Below are positions 1 through 10,689 of a stretch of 64,000 nt of DNA, piece by piece (the stretch's first letter is position 1; each line of letters begins with the position of its first letter). Position numbers and translations under genes: made by a program. The DNA is taken from positions 32,006,435 through 32,070,434 of the forward strand of contig CM065690.1 of assembly GCA_017654935.2 (NCBI GenBank), read 5' to 3'. Below the pieces are notes generated by a model, which was not told the origin of the DNA, made no database searches, and saw only the letters and a list, made by a program, of their open reading frames with translations. Source of the DNA: Phymorhynchus buccinoides. Taxonomy: Eukaryota; Mollusca; Gastropoda; Neogastropoda; Raphitomidae.

Positions 1-1182
1 GACAAATCTGAATCTGAGAGGAAACAGAGTTTGACGTTGACGATTGAGATGCAGTCTGCTTGACAAAACTATGTTTTCACGACATATGATCCAACACTAT
101 TAGAATGAGCTTGACGAATGCAAGAAACGTCTGTGCACCCGCAAAATGTCGCATCGTCGCAAAATGTCGTAATTGCGACGTTTTGCAGCAGTTGCGACAT
201 TTTGCGCGGCCATCCCCGATGTGTCGACATTTTGCGTGGCAAGTGCCCACAGGAGTCACGGCTTTGGGAGTCATCGCCTCCACTCTTGAACGGAGAAATA
301 AAGCTGACCATCCCGAGGGATGGTGTGAACGACTTCGGAGGACAATCTAGAGGAACGTCTGTGTAAAATGTCTACGCAGCGGAGTCATTACCCAGCAGAT
401 AAGTGTCTATAGAGTGACAATTTTGGACGGAGCAACAAGTAGGGAAGCAAACAAACACTCAAGACTATTGTGCAAGAACTACACAGAAACAGAAACCAAG
501 GGCCCATCAATTCTTATCATTAAAGATCATCATCATCTGTAAAACAATTCGTGTCTGAGTCCATCTTGTTACGAGTGAGCCAGATGTTACTTTCCTAGCT
601 TGTTTTGATTTGGCTGCAAAACAAATTAGACTTCCCGTCTTGGGACACGCTTACACTAGGTAAAGACCTAACATTTCATTTTTCCCGGGACTATTTTTGA
701 GACATAATATTATAAGACCGTAAGGCGACAGTCTGGGGCTTTGTCTGGGGGTGCATTGGTCTTGCCTGTCCTATGTGGTCAATGTTTGAATGCACAATAG
801 GCTTCTTGGTATTTGTGGTTTTGTTGGTGGGCTCTGCAGTGATGAAATACGGAGTGGTAAACCCACAGACACTTTCACTGGGTGTCCTAGTATTGTGTCT
901 CAATGGTTCTCGAGTGAAGAGCAGGCAAGTGCCCATGAAGTCTTTATCTGTTGCTTCGGGTGTGGCCACTCCCCAAGTAACGCAGCACGGGTTTCCCGAG
1001 CTGGGATGGGTCTGCTCTTGGCTTTTGGGATGGAGGTCAGTGCATCTCTGGGTCTCTTTAGCACCAGTCCTGAAAGTCTTTCTTGATGTCTAGTAGTCTG
1101 CGTGCTAATATGTACCGTACATATGCCCGTGCCCCACCACACACACACACACACGCACACGCACGCGCGCACGCACGCACGC

Positions 1183-1224
<42 letters not shown>

Positions 1225-1577
1225 CGACCGCAATATCCCGGCCTCTTCCCGGGTAATTAACGTCAAAATGACCACTGTTCATTGTCACTGACCACTGGCT
1301 ATCTACATAAAACAAGTTACAAACATCATCACAGGTTGTCGTAGTTTTGTTAAGCAGACTGCATCTCAATCGTCAACATCAAACTCTGTTCCCTCTCAAA
1401 TTCAGATTTGTCTTTTTTCCTTCTTTTTTCTATATTGATGCCACTTCCCTGCCCAAAATGTAACAATTGTTACATTTTGGGCAGCACTTGCTGCACAAAA
1501 TGTAACAATTCTGCCCAAAATGTAACAATTGTTACATTTTGGGTAAGCCTAGACAGCCCAAAATGTAACATTTTGTC
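1..1577. mobile_element. Foldback-type element, copy 1 (left end cut by window)
   Basis: Bases 1-73 reappear as a reverse complement at about 1343-1412, so the two ends form long terminal inverted repeats. The outer right arm (1455-1577) holds several palindromes built on CCCAAAATGTAACAATTG. The inner left part (about 128-235) holds a second palindrome set built on GCAAAATGTCG. The shared core CAAAATGT/ACATTTTG looks like a subterminal binding-site array. No transposase is visible inside, so it is probably non-autonomous. It lies in intron 3 of TLR copy A, between the 65-bp array and the missing exon 4. Related copies are at 16505-17243 and 51049-51305. Confidence 0.7.
1138..1220. repeat. (CA)n/(CG) microsatellite
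   Basis: Alternating CA with interspersed CG dinucleotides inside the foldback element. Reading frames across it are low-complexity artefacts. Confidence 0.9.
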
Positions 1578-1997
1578 CACGCTGTCCTCGATGAAGTTCA
1601 CGCTGTTGTCCTATGCTGTTAGCTGTCATTCGCACTGACCTTCAAGCTGTCCTCGATGAAGTCCACGATGTTGTCCTATACTGTTAGCTCTCATTCTCAC
1701 TGACCTTCCAGCTGTCCTCGATGAAGTCCACGATGTTGTCCTATGCTGTTAGCTCTCATTCTCACTGACCTTCCAGCTGTCCTCGAGGAAGTCCACGATG
1801 TTGTCCTATACTGTTAGCTCTCATTATCACTGACCTTCCAGCTGTCCTCGATGAAGTCCACGATGTTGTCCTATACTGTTAGCTCTCATTCTCACTGACC
1901 TTCCAGCTGTCCTCAATGAAGTCCACAACGTTGTCCTATACTGTTAGCTCTCATTCTCACTGACCTTCCAGCTGTCCTCAATGAAGTCCACGATGTT
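1578..1997 (-). repeat. 65-bp minisatellite copying the exon 3 donor edge (gene A)
   Basis: About seven units spaced 65 bp apart (for example 1646 and 1711). On the minus strand each unit holds the last codons of exon 3, reading NIVDFIEDSWK, followed by a donor-like GTCAGT and then the start of the intron. The genuine exon end at 1965 lies in the unit nearest the gene. The array is therefore an amplification of the exon-intron junction itself and presents a series of potential decoy 5' splice sites. Confidence 0.9.
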
Positions 1998-2240
1998 GTC
2001 AGCCCTCACGGAGCCCGGCAGCTCCTCCTGGTCCCTCAGCAGGAAGCGGATGCCGTGGCCCTGCAGACAGCGGGGCAGGTGCACACAGGCCATGAAGGCG
2101 TCAGCGTCAGCGTAACCCAGGAACACGTCTCTGCGGAAGTCGCACCTGGAGGGCATCTGCATCCGCCTCAGCAAGTTCCACTTGTACTTGATGTGGATCC
2201 AGCTCCGTGACACCATGTAGGTGGTCAACAGAGTCAGAAT
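1965..2240 (-). CDS. TLR copy A, exon 3: second half of transmembrane helix and N-terminal TIR
   Basis: The 92 codons are flanked by an acceptor ending ACAG at 2242-2241 and a donor GTCAGT at 1964. Both neighbouring introns are phase 0. The exon begins with ILTLLTTYMV, which completes the transmembrane helix begun in exon 2, followed by basic residues. A TIR box 1-like stretch DVFLGYADAD follows, then the box 2-like RDQEELPG, whose proline and glycine match the conserved RDxxPG of Toll/IL-1 receptor domains. The exon ends at EDSWK. In the TLR family this domain recruits TIR adaptors in the cytoplasm. The matching exon 4 would lie left of base 1, so this copy is partial in the window. Homology is clear from the motifs and from paralogues B and C; ligand and adaptor are unknown. 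Confidence 0.9.
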
Positions 2241-2570
2241 CTGTCAGCACACAACACAGAGAGTAAGACATGGGTCAACCCATCTCTTTCCTGATCACTG
2301 TCCTCAAATACCATGTAAGTGGTCAGCAGACCCAGAATCTGTGGGAACACACACCACAGAGAGTAAGACACGGGTCAACCCATCTCTTTCCTGATCACTG
2401 TCCTCAAATACCATGTAGGTGGTAGGTGGCCATGTAGCCATAATCTGTCAGCACACACCACAGACAGTAGGACATGGATCACCTGTGTCTTTCCTGACCA
2501 CTGTCCACAAACATCATGTAGGTGGTCAGCAGACCCAGAATCTGTGGACACACACCTGGAGGTCAGGCCA
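2210..2570 (-). repeat. ~98-bp minisatellite copying the exon 3 acceptor edge (gene A)
   Basis: Four units start near 2235, 2333, 2439 and 2536. On the minus strand each carries a CAG acceptor followed by codons like ILTLLTTYMV (ATTCTGACTCTG...) and then more intron. The unit nearest the gene contains the real acceptor. The repeated part encodes the inner half of the transmembrane helix. Unit 3 is degenerate. Confidence 0.85.
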
Positions 2571-2708
2571 TATCTGTCCACACCATTTCATTTTTGCAGA
2601 TTTGTTTTTTCACCCAACCCTCAACAACCATCAGGCAAAGGTTTATTTGCTTCCCTCGAAGTCTGGCAGAAGATTTGCGGATTCAGTTAAGCTTCTTTAA
2701 TTCATTCA

Positions 2709-2892
<184 letters not shown>

Positions 2893-3111
2893 CTTTGATC
2901 TGATATAAATTTTCAACAATTATCTTCTTTGCATGTTTCCCAACTATTTTGATTTCCCCTATAACTTACTAGACAAGTTTTTATTGTTCGTCCCAAACCT
3001 TATGCTGTGTATTTTATCCCACAGAGTGCATCCTCATCTTGAACCCAAGTACATGTAGGTAATTGCCACAAGTGGCTAGTACCAGACGAAAAAGAAATTG
3101 TAGTCCTTTAC

Positions 3112-3352
3112 CTGCACAAGAAAGGACGCCAGTGTCCAGCCAAACACCTTTTGCCCAATACACCGTCGCCACAGAAACTGCCACTCAGCCATCATGCGTT
3201 CCGTGTCTGTCAGTCGCCCGGCGTCTGAGGTGCACGTGTACCTACGGGTGCTGGTGCCCTCGCCATCCAGCGTTACCGGCGTATCCCACAACCACCGCAG
3301 GAAGTCCAGGTTGGCGCATGTGCAGGACAGCGGGTTTCCTTGGAGGGCCAGT
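3112..3352 (-). CDS. TLR copy A, exon 2: LRRCT and first half of transmembrane helix
   Basis: The 241-bp exon has a TTTCAG acceptor and a CAG/GTAAAG donor. The leading A completes the split codon from exon 1 (AG plus A gives Arg), and the frame stays open for 80 further codons. It encodes an LRR C-terminal cap with NPLSCTCANLDFLRWLW and a later YTCTSDAG, the usual cysteine pattern that closes an LRR solenoid. After an acidic/basic juxtamembrane stretch it enters the hydrophobic segment GWTLASFLVQ. The transmembrane helix is finished by exon 3 after a phase-0 intron. The neighbouring intron 1 carries a LINE-bearing insertion. Unlike the TIR exons, neither edge of this exon is surrounded by tandem copies of itself. 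Confidence 0.9.
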
Positions 3353-3905
3353 CTGAAAGAGCATCAAAGAAGAGACCTGGCATGAATGCACAAATGTTGT
3401 GAAAGAAACTTTTGACTCTGAGCTGGGTTCTATTGCATTTTTAACTAGGCCTACAGGAAATATGTTTAAGCTTATATGGCTATGTGTAGGCCTATTAGGC
3501 TCCTTAGAACTTCATTATGTTTAAGGCTGAGAAATAGACATACAAGGTAAGATTTTAGCAAATGAAGTCTGCAGATTATCTTCAATATCAAGGCTGATAA
3601 TAGCCCCAAAACGTTTAGGAAAACAGCCAGTTTCCATTTTCAAGAACTGACGAATGTAAGCAGCATTCTAAGTGGTTGGAGGGATGCTCCATGCAAGCCT
3701 ACAATAAGCAAAAAACACTGACTGAAAACAATTGTTAACATTTCTCTTAAATCATTAACTGATTTTATATAACCCTGGATTTGGTTTGATTTGATTTATT
3801 CAATTTAAAGTCTGTTCACAGCAATGGTAATATTAGATTAAAAAATACATAACAAAAACAACAACAAATCAATGATTTAAAATGTGTGTATATATATATA
3901 GTCCT

Positions 3906-4015
3906 TCAGAGTAGGGGTACGGAGCTGGCTATTCACTGAGATTTTTCCTTTCATACTATATAGTATGAAAGGAAAATCTCAGTGAATAGCCAGCTCCGTA
4001 CCCCTACTCTGAATG
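3906..4015. repeat. ~106-bp near-perfect palindrome
   Basis: AGAGTAGGGGTACGGAGCTG and about 33 following bases are mirrored as a reverse complement, meeting near 3959-3961 (TATATAGTATGA). A further direct copy of the right arm is at 4606-4790. The equivalent in copy D (53632-53750) has mismatched arms. Confidence 0.85.
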
Positions 4016-4790
4016 ACTGAAAAGTTAGTGCATTTGAAATGCAGAATAGTTTGCTTTGATAAAACTTTTCTGTGTCCAATGTCTTTATTTGTGAACCTCA
4101 GAAACAAAACCAGTTAACGTTAACTTTGAGTAATGTTCCGTGTTAAAAATTTTTTTTTTTTTTTTTTAAATATATATATATATAAATTGTGCTGATTTAC
4201 TTTTTCTCCCAATGGGGGAGGGACAGTGCCTTATGCAAAGACAGCTGTTTCGACCTAAGAGAAGGTCTCATCAGTTTGCATGATCGGCCTGCAATTTGAC
4301 TGGCTTTATTATGCTTTACGTCCTCCCGGCCAAAGCCATATGGGACATTAATTTGACTGTCCAGTGGATGCCAATCTGAGCAAAAAAGACATTCTACAAG
4401 AGAATTGTGTCTTCTTTGCATCAAATCGAAAATCCATAATAAAAGCAAACCAGCACAAAGTTAAACCAGAAATAGTAAAAAATCTTATGAAAATCTTATG
4501 TAAAATGAACAAAATAATAATGTTCTGAAATTTTAATTTCAAAACCTAATAGACATGACTAGAGAGGGCCAACTACTGAGATGGTATCCAAATTAAGGAT
4601 AAAAATAGTATGAAAGAAAAATCTCAGTGAATAGCCAGCTCCGTACCCCTACTCTGAATGACTGAAAAGTTAGTGCATTTGAAATGCAGAATAGTTTGCT
4701 TTGATAAAACTTTTCTGTGTCCAATGTCTTTATTTGTGAACCTCAGAAACAAAACCAGTTAACGTTAACTTTGAGTAATGTTCCGTGTTC

Positions 4791-4822
<32 letters not shown>

Positions 4823-4829
4823 AGCTCCT

Positions 4830-5945
4830 GTATAAGACTCTAAAACCGAGACATCTGTGTAAATCTTAAGATGGTGTGAATATGTATTTTCGATGTGTTC
4901 TTTTGCTTCTACTGATAGTAAATTGACGTTAGCATCTCTTTTCAGAGTAAAATAATCTATATAAATTTTTGGAGAATTATGCTCCCACTGAGGAACAATA
5001 GGCATGATTGGTGTACTTGAAATCAATGCAATATCGATCTCACATTTCCTAAATAAATCATCTGTATAATTTATAATGGGCTGAAGGTAAGAAATATTCT
5101 GTGCCCTTTTAGGAAAATCCTTTCTTGAATCAAGAAATATTTCAGTTGTCACTGAATTAGATACTGAAAGACTTCTAGTCACATACTTGGCAGTAGCCAG
5201 TTTACGTTGATGGTCAAATTAGCTTCTCTATAAAGTATTAAACGTATTTGTATGTACTGGTACACCCAGTGCTACTTTGATAGCTTTACTGTCTATACTT
5301 TGTAGCCGTCTTACTCTTAGTGATGTATAAGAAGCCAAAACATAAACTTCCTGTCCATAAGTCAGTTTTGCTCGAACTAGACTGATAGCAAGATGTATGA
5401 GTGTTTGAGTATCTTGACCCATGACTGCACTAATTATTTTCAATAAAGTTAGCCTTTGTCTTGCTTTGTTTATAAGATATTCGATATGGTAGCGCCAGTT
5501 TAATTTAGGAGTGAAATAGATACCTAAGAATTTTACATTATTGGAATATTGAAGAGTTTTATTTTCTAATACAAATTGAAGCAAACATTTTGGACTTTTA
5601 CCATTGTTAAATAACATCAATTGTGTCTTTTCTCCAGAAAGTTCTAGTCCATTTTCTTTCATATATTTATCTAGTTTATCTATTTCAATTTGATATAGTT
5701 TTTTGCACATATGTTATGGTACTCTTATTTGTTTCTTTTTTTAATATTTGTATTCATCCAAATTGCAATATGATCTGCATATTGCACTAAATGTATAGTT
5801 TTAGATGGTACTTTAGGAAGATCGTGAATAAGAAATGCAAAAAGAACTAGGGCAATAATAGAGCCTTGAGGGATTCCAATATATATATCTTTAAAAGAAG
5901 AATAACATTTACCAACTCTAGTACAAATTCATCTTCCAGATAAGA
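4830..5945 (-). pseudogene. LINE reverse transcriptase / RNase H remnant (gene A intron 1)
   Basis: Read on the minus strand from about 5940, the fragment starts with the reverse transcriptase motif GIPQGS. It then reaches YADH where an active enzyme would have YADD, so a catalytic aspartate is lost. A frame break near 5712 is followed by the RT thumb-side region (5228-5710) with LSGEKTQLMLF, FLGIYFTPKLNW and LIHLAISLVRAKLTYG. After another break (about 5182) an RNase H-like start IYTDVS...GAGF is cut off by a T-run. An RT plus RNase H suggests a Jockey/I-type non-LTR element, but the exact clade is uncertain. It lacks the endonuclease ORF and is 5'-truncated and inactive. It sits in the intron in the same orientation as the host gene. 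Confidence 0.85.
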
Positions 5946-6003
5946 AACATTTAATAAACTGATATAACTCTGGATAACTGAAATGAGAGTCGTCACACTT
6001 TAC

Positions 6004-8093
6004 CTGACTGTATGACGCGCTGCCAGCGTATCCAATGACAACCGTTCTGATGTGGTCAAAGACGTGATGTCATTGTAGGAAAGGTCAAGGACAGTCAGGT
6101 TGGGGTGAAGGTCAGTGTTGACAGGCACAGACTGAAAACTGTTGTAGGACAGGAGAAGGTTCTCCAGGTTTTCCTGGCTAGGCAGGCTGGCATTTTCTAT
6201 TTCCAGAAGCCAGTTCCTGGAGAGGTCCAGGCTTTCCAGTCTGGTCAGCCCCTTCAACAGACGATGCGCTCGTGTCTGTATGTTGGCCACAGTCAAATGT
6301 GAATTGGACAGGTACAAATGTTTCAACGAAGGCAGATGGTCAAACAGGTTGTCGCTGATTTTGTTGCAGTAGTTGCCGCTGAGGTCTAAGGTCTCTAGAG
6401 AGTCCAGACCAACCAATGTGGTCATGCAATGAGAAAAAGCTCCATAAGACAGATCCAGGACCCGAAGCCTGTCTGCAGACGTGAAGCTTACAACAGATGG
6501 CGGAGAGTTGAAATAGGGAAAGGATGATGAACAATTAATGTACCTTAGTTTCGGTGGCATAACGAAAATTGGCAGGAATCCACCCTGTGATTGACTTGCA
6601 CGATTTCCGCAGTTCAAAACTTCGCTCAGGATGCATGCAGAATTCTTCAGAGAGTACACTTTTTGTTCCTGGAATAGAAAAGTTGTCATATTGTTGTACA
6701 GAGAGAGCATGCTAAACAGAGCCAATGCGTCCCCTGTGATATGATTCTCTGAAACATCAAAGTGTTCAATACATCGAGCAAACAATGTGCCCGCTGTTAG
6801 AGCCACTGACTTTGCTGTCCACCTTTCTAAATGAGACATGGCCAGACTGATACGACGGACGCAAATGTTCTTGAGATATTTCATGTTTTTTCTGTCAATG
6901 GTGTAGTATTCTGGGCGAATCCTGCCCATATGCTCAAAGTTGATTTCTTCCATGCTTTGCCCTTGTAAACCATACAGAGACAAAAGAGCAATGCTGGGCT
7001 TCAGAGACTCGTTGTCGCCGAGATTTAGGTACTTCAGCATGGGCAGGTCACAAAAAGCACAGGTGTCTATGAATACCACCGGGCAAGACTGAACCACAAG
7101 TGTCTCTAATGACGAGTTCTTAAAACCTGTGAATGTTTCATTCCTGAGTATATGAGCCTGGCAGTTGTGTTGCAAGTCCAGAGTTTTGATGGACGTCATT
7201 TTGGCAAAGTCTTCACCAAAGTACAGATAAAAAAGAGAATCAACGGAAAAGGTTTTAACCGACACAAGATCGTTGAACACTCCGTCTGGATAACCATTGC
7301 CGTCTGTACTGCCAGCGGTGTTAAAAACGAGTGAAAATGTCTCTACATACTCTAATGGAGCGAACACTCCCTGAGGCAAGGACACGTGTTCGAACTGTAA
7401 CCGGTTGTAGTCCAGGCTGATTTCAGTCAGCTGGTTCAGCCCAGCAAAAGCCAGAGGCTCCAGCCTGGCCAGGAGGTTGTGGCCGACGTTGAGGTACCTG
7501 AGGCTGGTCAGCTCCACAAAGGTGTGGTTTTCTAAGGTCTCCAAACGGTTGTCACTGAGGTCCAGGGAGGTCAGATGTCCCAGACCACGGAATGCTCCAG
7601 GAGAGAGTGAGGTCAAGTTGTTGCTCTGCAGGTTCAGGGTCAACAGTGAAGGGAGCCCATGGAAGGCGTCATCCACTAGCCACGTGAGGTGGTTGTGGTG
7701 GAGATCCAGGGAGGTCAAAGCTGACAGGTTACCGAAGGAATCTTCTCTGACAGTCCTCAGCAGGTTGTACCCCATGTCCAAACTCTGCATGGCCTCGGCC
7801 CCTCGTAGACTGGTCTGGTTGAGATGTGTGATGACATTGTGACTGACGTCCATGTGCCGCACGTGGTAAAGAAACAGCGGAGGAAGGTCTGGGAGGTGAG
7901 TTAGCTGGCTGTGGCTCCAGTCCAGCCATACTGCATCACCAGGGGAAAGGTCAGGCAATGAGGTCAGAGAATCGCCCGAGCAGTGCACGTGCACCCTGTC
8001 GGACTGAGGCAGGACAGAGCAGGCCCTGGTCAGGACAGAGCTGACACAGCACAAGGTGAGGACTGGAAGGAATGGAAGGCTGGGCGACAGCAT
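6004..8093 (-). CDS. TLR copy A, exon 1: signal peptide and LRR ectodomain
   Basis: The exon holds 696 codons plus two bases and ends CAG/GTAAAG, so intron 1 is phase 2. I chose the ATG at 8093 because CCACCATG is a good start context, all four paralogues share it, and it begins a hydrophobic signal peptide (about residues 1-24, LPVLTLCCVSSVLTRAC). An N-terminal cysteine cap (ACSVLPQ...VHC) follows. Roughly twenty leucine-rich repeats then run to the end, with consensus pieces such as LTSLDLHHNHLT and LNLQSNNLTSLSPGAF. N-glycosylation sequons are frequent (NHTF, NETF, NSSLE, NLTVL). A CTGCAG acceptor at 8104-8103 just before the start suggests a 5' UTR intron. The frame stays open upstream into a MITE, so the ATG at 8177 is not credible. 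Copies B and C are two residues shorter near residue 285. Confidence 0.93.
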
Positions 8094-8128
8094 GGTGGAC
8101 ACCTGCAGCAGATTACAAAACCTATATA

Positions 8129-8343
8129 GGGGAAGACGGGGTAAAAAGCGCATGGGCGGGTAAGAAGCCCACCCCAATTATCTCATGAAATAAAAAAAAT
8201 TTCAGTCAAATTTTGCCCATGAGACGAATGCTAGACATTAACGCTCGTCTCATGGGCAAAATGAGACTGAAATTTGCTTCATTTCATGAGATAATTGGGG
8301 TGGGCTTCTTACCCGCCCATGCGCTTTTTACCCCGTCTTCCCC
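8129..8343. mobile_element. 215-bp foldback MITE just upstream of the gene A start
   Basis: The ends GGGGAAGACGGGGTAAAAAG and its reverse complement bracket an almost fully palindromic element, flanked by TATA on both sides. Copy B lacks it: there CCTATATA runs directly into TTCACAAGAAG (27455-27470), giving an empty site. Copy D has it, and a diverged copy is at 50027-50239. It lies about 30 bp upstream of the predicted first coding exon and may sit in a 5' UTR intron or promoter. Confidence 0.9.
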
Positions 8344-8560
8344 TATAGTTCACAAGAAGCTCTGCCCCCCCCCGTGCTTTACTTTGCGGCAGTTATTCCC
8401 TGGTGGGTGTTTGCACCGAAGATTCCAAATCTCCCCTAGTGTCATTAGTGGGTCATGCTGATAAAAAAAAAAGGGGGGTTTCCAACTACGGCCACTATTT
8501 TTGCAGCGCTGCTCTTGAAACCATGTGGCGTCGTTCGATTGAAAAGCAGTTTCTTAGCGA
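8344..8560 (-). promoter_or_regulatory. Upstream segment conserved among copies A, B and D
   Basis: This stretch beginning TTCACAAGAAGCTCTGCC matches 27463-27670 (copy B) and 58115-58330 (copy D), whereas copy C has unrelated sequence upstream of about 46600. Conservation next to the 5' end suggests it may hold the promoter or a 5' UTR exon. I see no clear TATA box or initiator, so the role is inferred only from position. Confidence 0.3.
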
Positions 8561-8779
8561 AAGCAAACTCATTCTCACTTTTCTTTTTTTCTCTCTCTCC
8601 CTCTCTCTCTATCTTGCGTTTGAGCGGCTAGAGTGAAGTTTGCTTCTTATTTTGGCGTTTTGATATTTTGTGTTTTGGTATTTTCTAGTCACATTCGGGA
8701 TGCTCCCATCAGGAGAGCGCGTCGCCGCTAGTGCAGTGCCACCCACGTTTTGCCATGCTGTGTAAGTTTGTGTCATCCA

Positions 8780-9060
8780 TCTCACCGACACAACATGACC
8801 TACTCCTACCGAATAGTGGAATGGGCTTTAATGTGTGCACAAGATCTTGTGCATGCGTTTGCTTACGGGACCTCGGTTTTAAGTCCCATCCAAAGGAGTA
8901 GGCAATAGGAGTAAACTGCCTTCCCCAAGGACACAATACCGCGGACAGATCTGGATTCGAACCCCTGCACTTGTAAACCCGTTGAATTAAGAGCCCGTGA
9001 CTAACTCGCACACTAACACATAAATCCAGTGGCAAGGAAGAAGTTTTCATTTGATCAAAA
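8780..9060 (-). repeat. tRNA-derived SINE-like element
   Basis: On the minus strand a pol III B-box-like GGTTCGAATCC (8955-8965) follows an A-box-like segment near 9000. The body contains GTGTCCTTGGGGAAGGCAG and CTTTGGATGGGACTTAAA, a pattern widespread in invertebrate tRNA-SINEs. The same element is at 58560-58800 in the duplicate segment. Confidence 0.6.
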
Positions 9061-9109
9061 TTTACCACCACCCCTTTCCTTCCTCATCAGTCACACAAAA
9101 ATTGCATGC

Positions 9110-9235
9110 AAATAAAAATGTTAAAAAATGGGGTGGTGCCCCTCTGGCTGTGACGCGCGCTCCAAGTGGGAGCAACCCGAATTTCACAGAGACGCTTCTG
9201 TTACTATAAAGTACCAAATACCAAATACTAACGGG
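9110..9235 (-). repeat. Dispersed repeat tail (AACAGAGGCGTCTCTGTGAAATTCGGG family)
   Basis: The minus strand reads TACTATAAAG-type sequence, then CGTCTCTGTGAAATTCGGG, then a GCGCGTC...CCAGAGG block. Members are also at 24345-24440, 43480-43570, 49235-49320 and 58905-59010, and a partial one (GGGATGCTCCC...GCGCGTCGCCGC) is at 8690-8750. It behaves as a short interspersed repeat or SINE tail. Confidence 0.6.
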
Positions 9236-9784
9236 ATAAAGGGAAGTAAATTAAACCACAAGAGTAATCTCCAGTAGGCTCACTAGAAGAACTTATTGGT
9301 ATTGCAATTACAGTGAGCAAGGCCCTTTACTCAAATGTTTTTTTATCGCTGGTTTACATAAGCCTACAGTGGAGGCCAATAGTAAATGAGAGCTGTACAA
9401 TTAATAATTGTCAGCTGCTTTGGAATATTATGGTACAGCTTAGTCTTTTGTGGACGACTATATGACTCTTAAACTAGTACACTCATTGTAACACAGTCCA
9501 GATGTTACACGCTCTCTCTCTCTGTCTGTCTGTTTGTTTGTCTGTCTCTCTCTTGGCCTATGTTTTTATTTATCTCATTCTTCTTCTTCTGCCGATGATA
9601 TCCCTCTGCCGCAGCCAGCAATAACGACATTATACTGATGTTCAAAGAAAAAATGCTGCGCGCAATAAAAAAAAACCCAACATACTAGAGCTATAAGACG
9701 CGAGATCACCAGCCGCGCGGCAGCATTGTCGGTTGCAGTGATTTATTGTGCGGCTGAATCGGATAGCAAACCTTTATTTTACAA

Positions 9785-9786
<2 letters not shown>

Positions 9787-9874
<88 letters not shown>

Positions 9875-9935
9875 CAGACACAGAGGGTAAGAGGGAGAGA
9901 CAGAGACAGATAGAAAAATAGACAGAGAAAGAGAG
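9787..9935. repeat. (GA)n microsatellite
   Basis: Pure GA of about 70 bp grades into GACA and GAGG variants. Confidence 0.95.
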
Positions 9936-10301
9936 GTGAGAACTTTCAACTGACAAAATTAGTGAATGAGAAAACCTAAATAATCAACCACTCCACTCAC
10001 ACAAAGCCAAATCGTGACAAAAGGCTTAGTGACGCAATCGCTCAGACCACTGAGGCCGCGCGCGTCACTGCTGGTCAAGCATGACTCAGTCACGTGGTCA
10101 CGTGATCTGACTAACAGCTAAGCCTGGCTAACTGACCAGTCATATCTTTGGCCTATTAAAAACAAATATCAAAATATTCCTTAATAATACATGACAACGC
10201 CGATTAATCCCATATTCGAACTTGCCCACACGCAGTGAGTTGTCCATCTTCCTACAGATTAGTATCTTCCTAGGTCCCTCCGTTCAGACGCTATCGTGAT
10301 T

Positions 10302-10458
10302 ACATACATGCATACATACATACATGCATGCATACATACATACATACATACATACATACATACATACATACATACATACATGCATGCATGCATGCATGCA
10401 TGCATGCATACATACATACATACATACATACATACATACATACATACATACATACATA
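10302..10458. repeat. (CATA)n/(CATG)n tetranucleotide array
   Basis: About 39 tetranucleotides, CATA with two CATG islands. In the duplicate segment (60090-60267) the array is interrupted by a roughly 60-bp non-repeat insertion. Confidence 0.95.
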
Positions 10459-10689
10459 CCCACACTCAGAAAGCTGTGAAACCATGTTCGCTCCCTTCGT
10501 TCTCGGCTGTTAGTAAGGGAGCATGTATGACCGTTGGGCACTCCGGCTAGTCCGAGAACACCAGCCCCCACACGATGGATAAATAAAACACACACACACA
10601 CATGCACACACTCATGCATGCACATACACACAGCATACACGCACATACGCATAGCCTAAACACACAAACACACGCGTCTACTAACCTGT

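Larger units (their letters stand above)
3768..5975. mobile_element. 2.2-kb retroelement insertion in intron 1 of gene A, with target-site duplication
   Basis: The insertion (3781-5962) is bounded by a 13-bp direct repeat, TATAACCCTGGAT at 3768-3780 and TATAACTCTGGAT at 5963-5975, with one mismatch. The orthologous introns of copies B (near 25305-25318) and C hold a single version of this site and no insertion. A long direct repeat of this kind is typical of LINE target-primed integration. Inside lie a LINE reverse transcriptase remnant on the minus strand, an A-run at 4790-4819 and a large palindrome. Copy D carries the same insertion. Confidence 0.85.

Noticed and set aside
773..1093. 106-codon frame inside the foldback element as a transposase
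   Set aside because: No catalytic motif or similarity to transposases, and too short.
8094..8177. Upstream ATG at 8177 extending gene A to 725 codons
   Set aside because: The extension lies in a MITE that paralogue B lacks, and it places hydrophilic sequence before the signal peptide. The ATG at 8093 is shared by all copies.
8955..8965. tRNA gene based on GGTTCGAATCC
   Set aside because: No complete cloverleaf around the B box. Better explained as a tRNA-derived SINE, also present in the duplicate segment.
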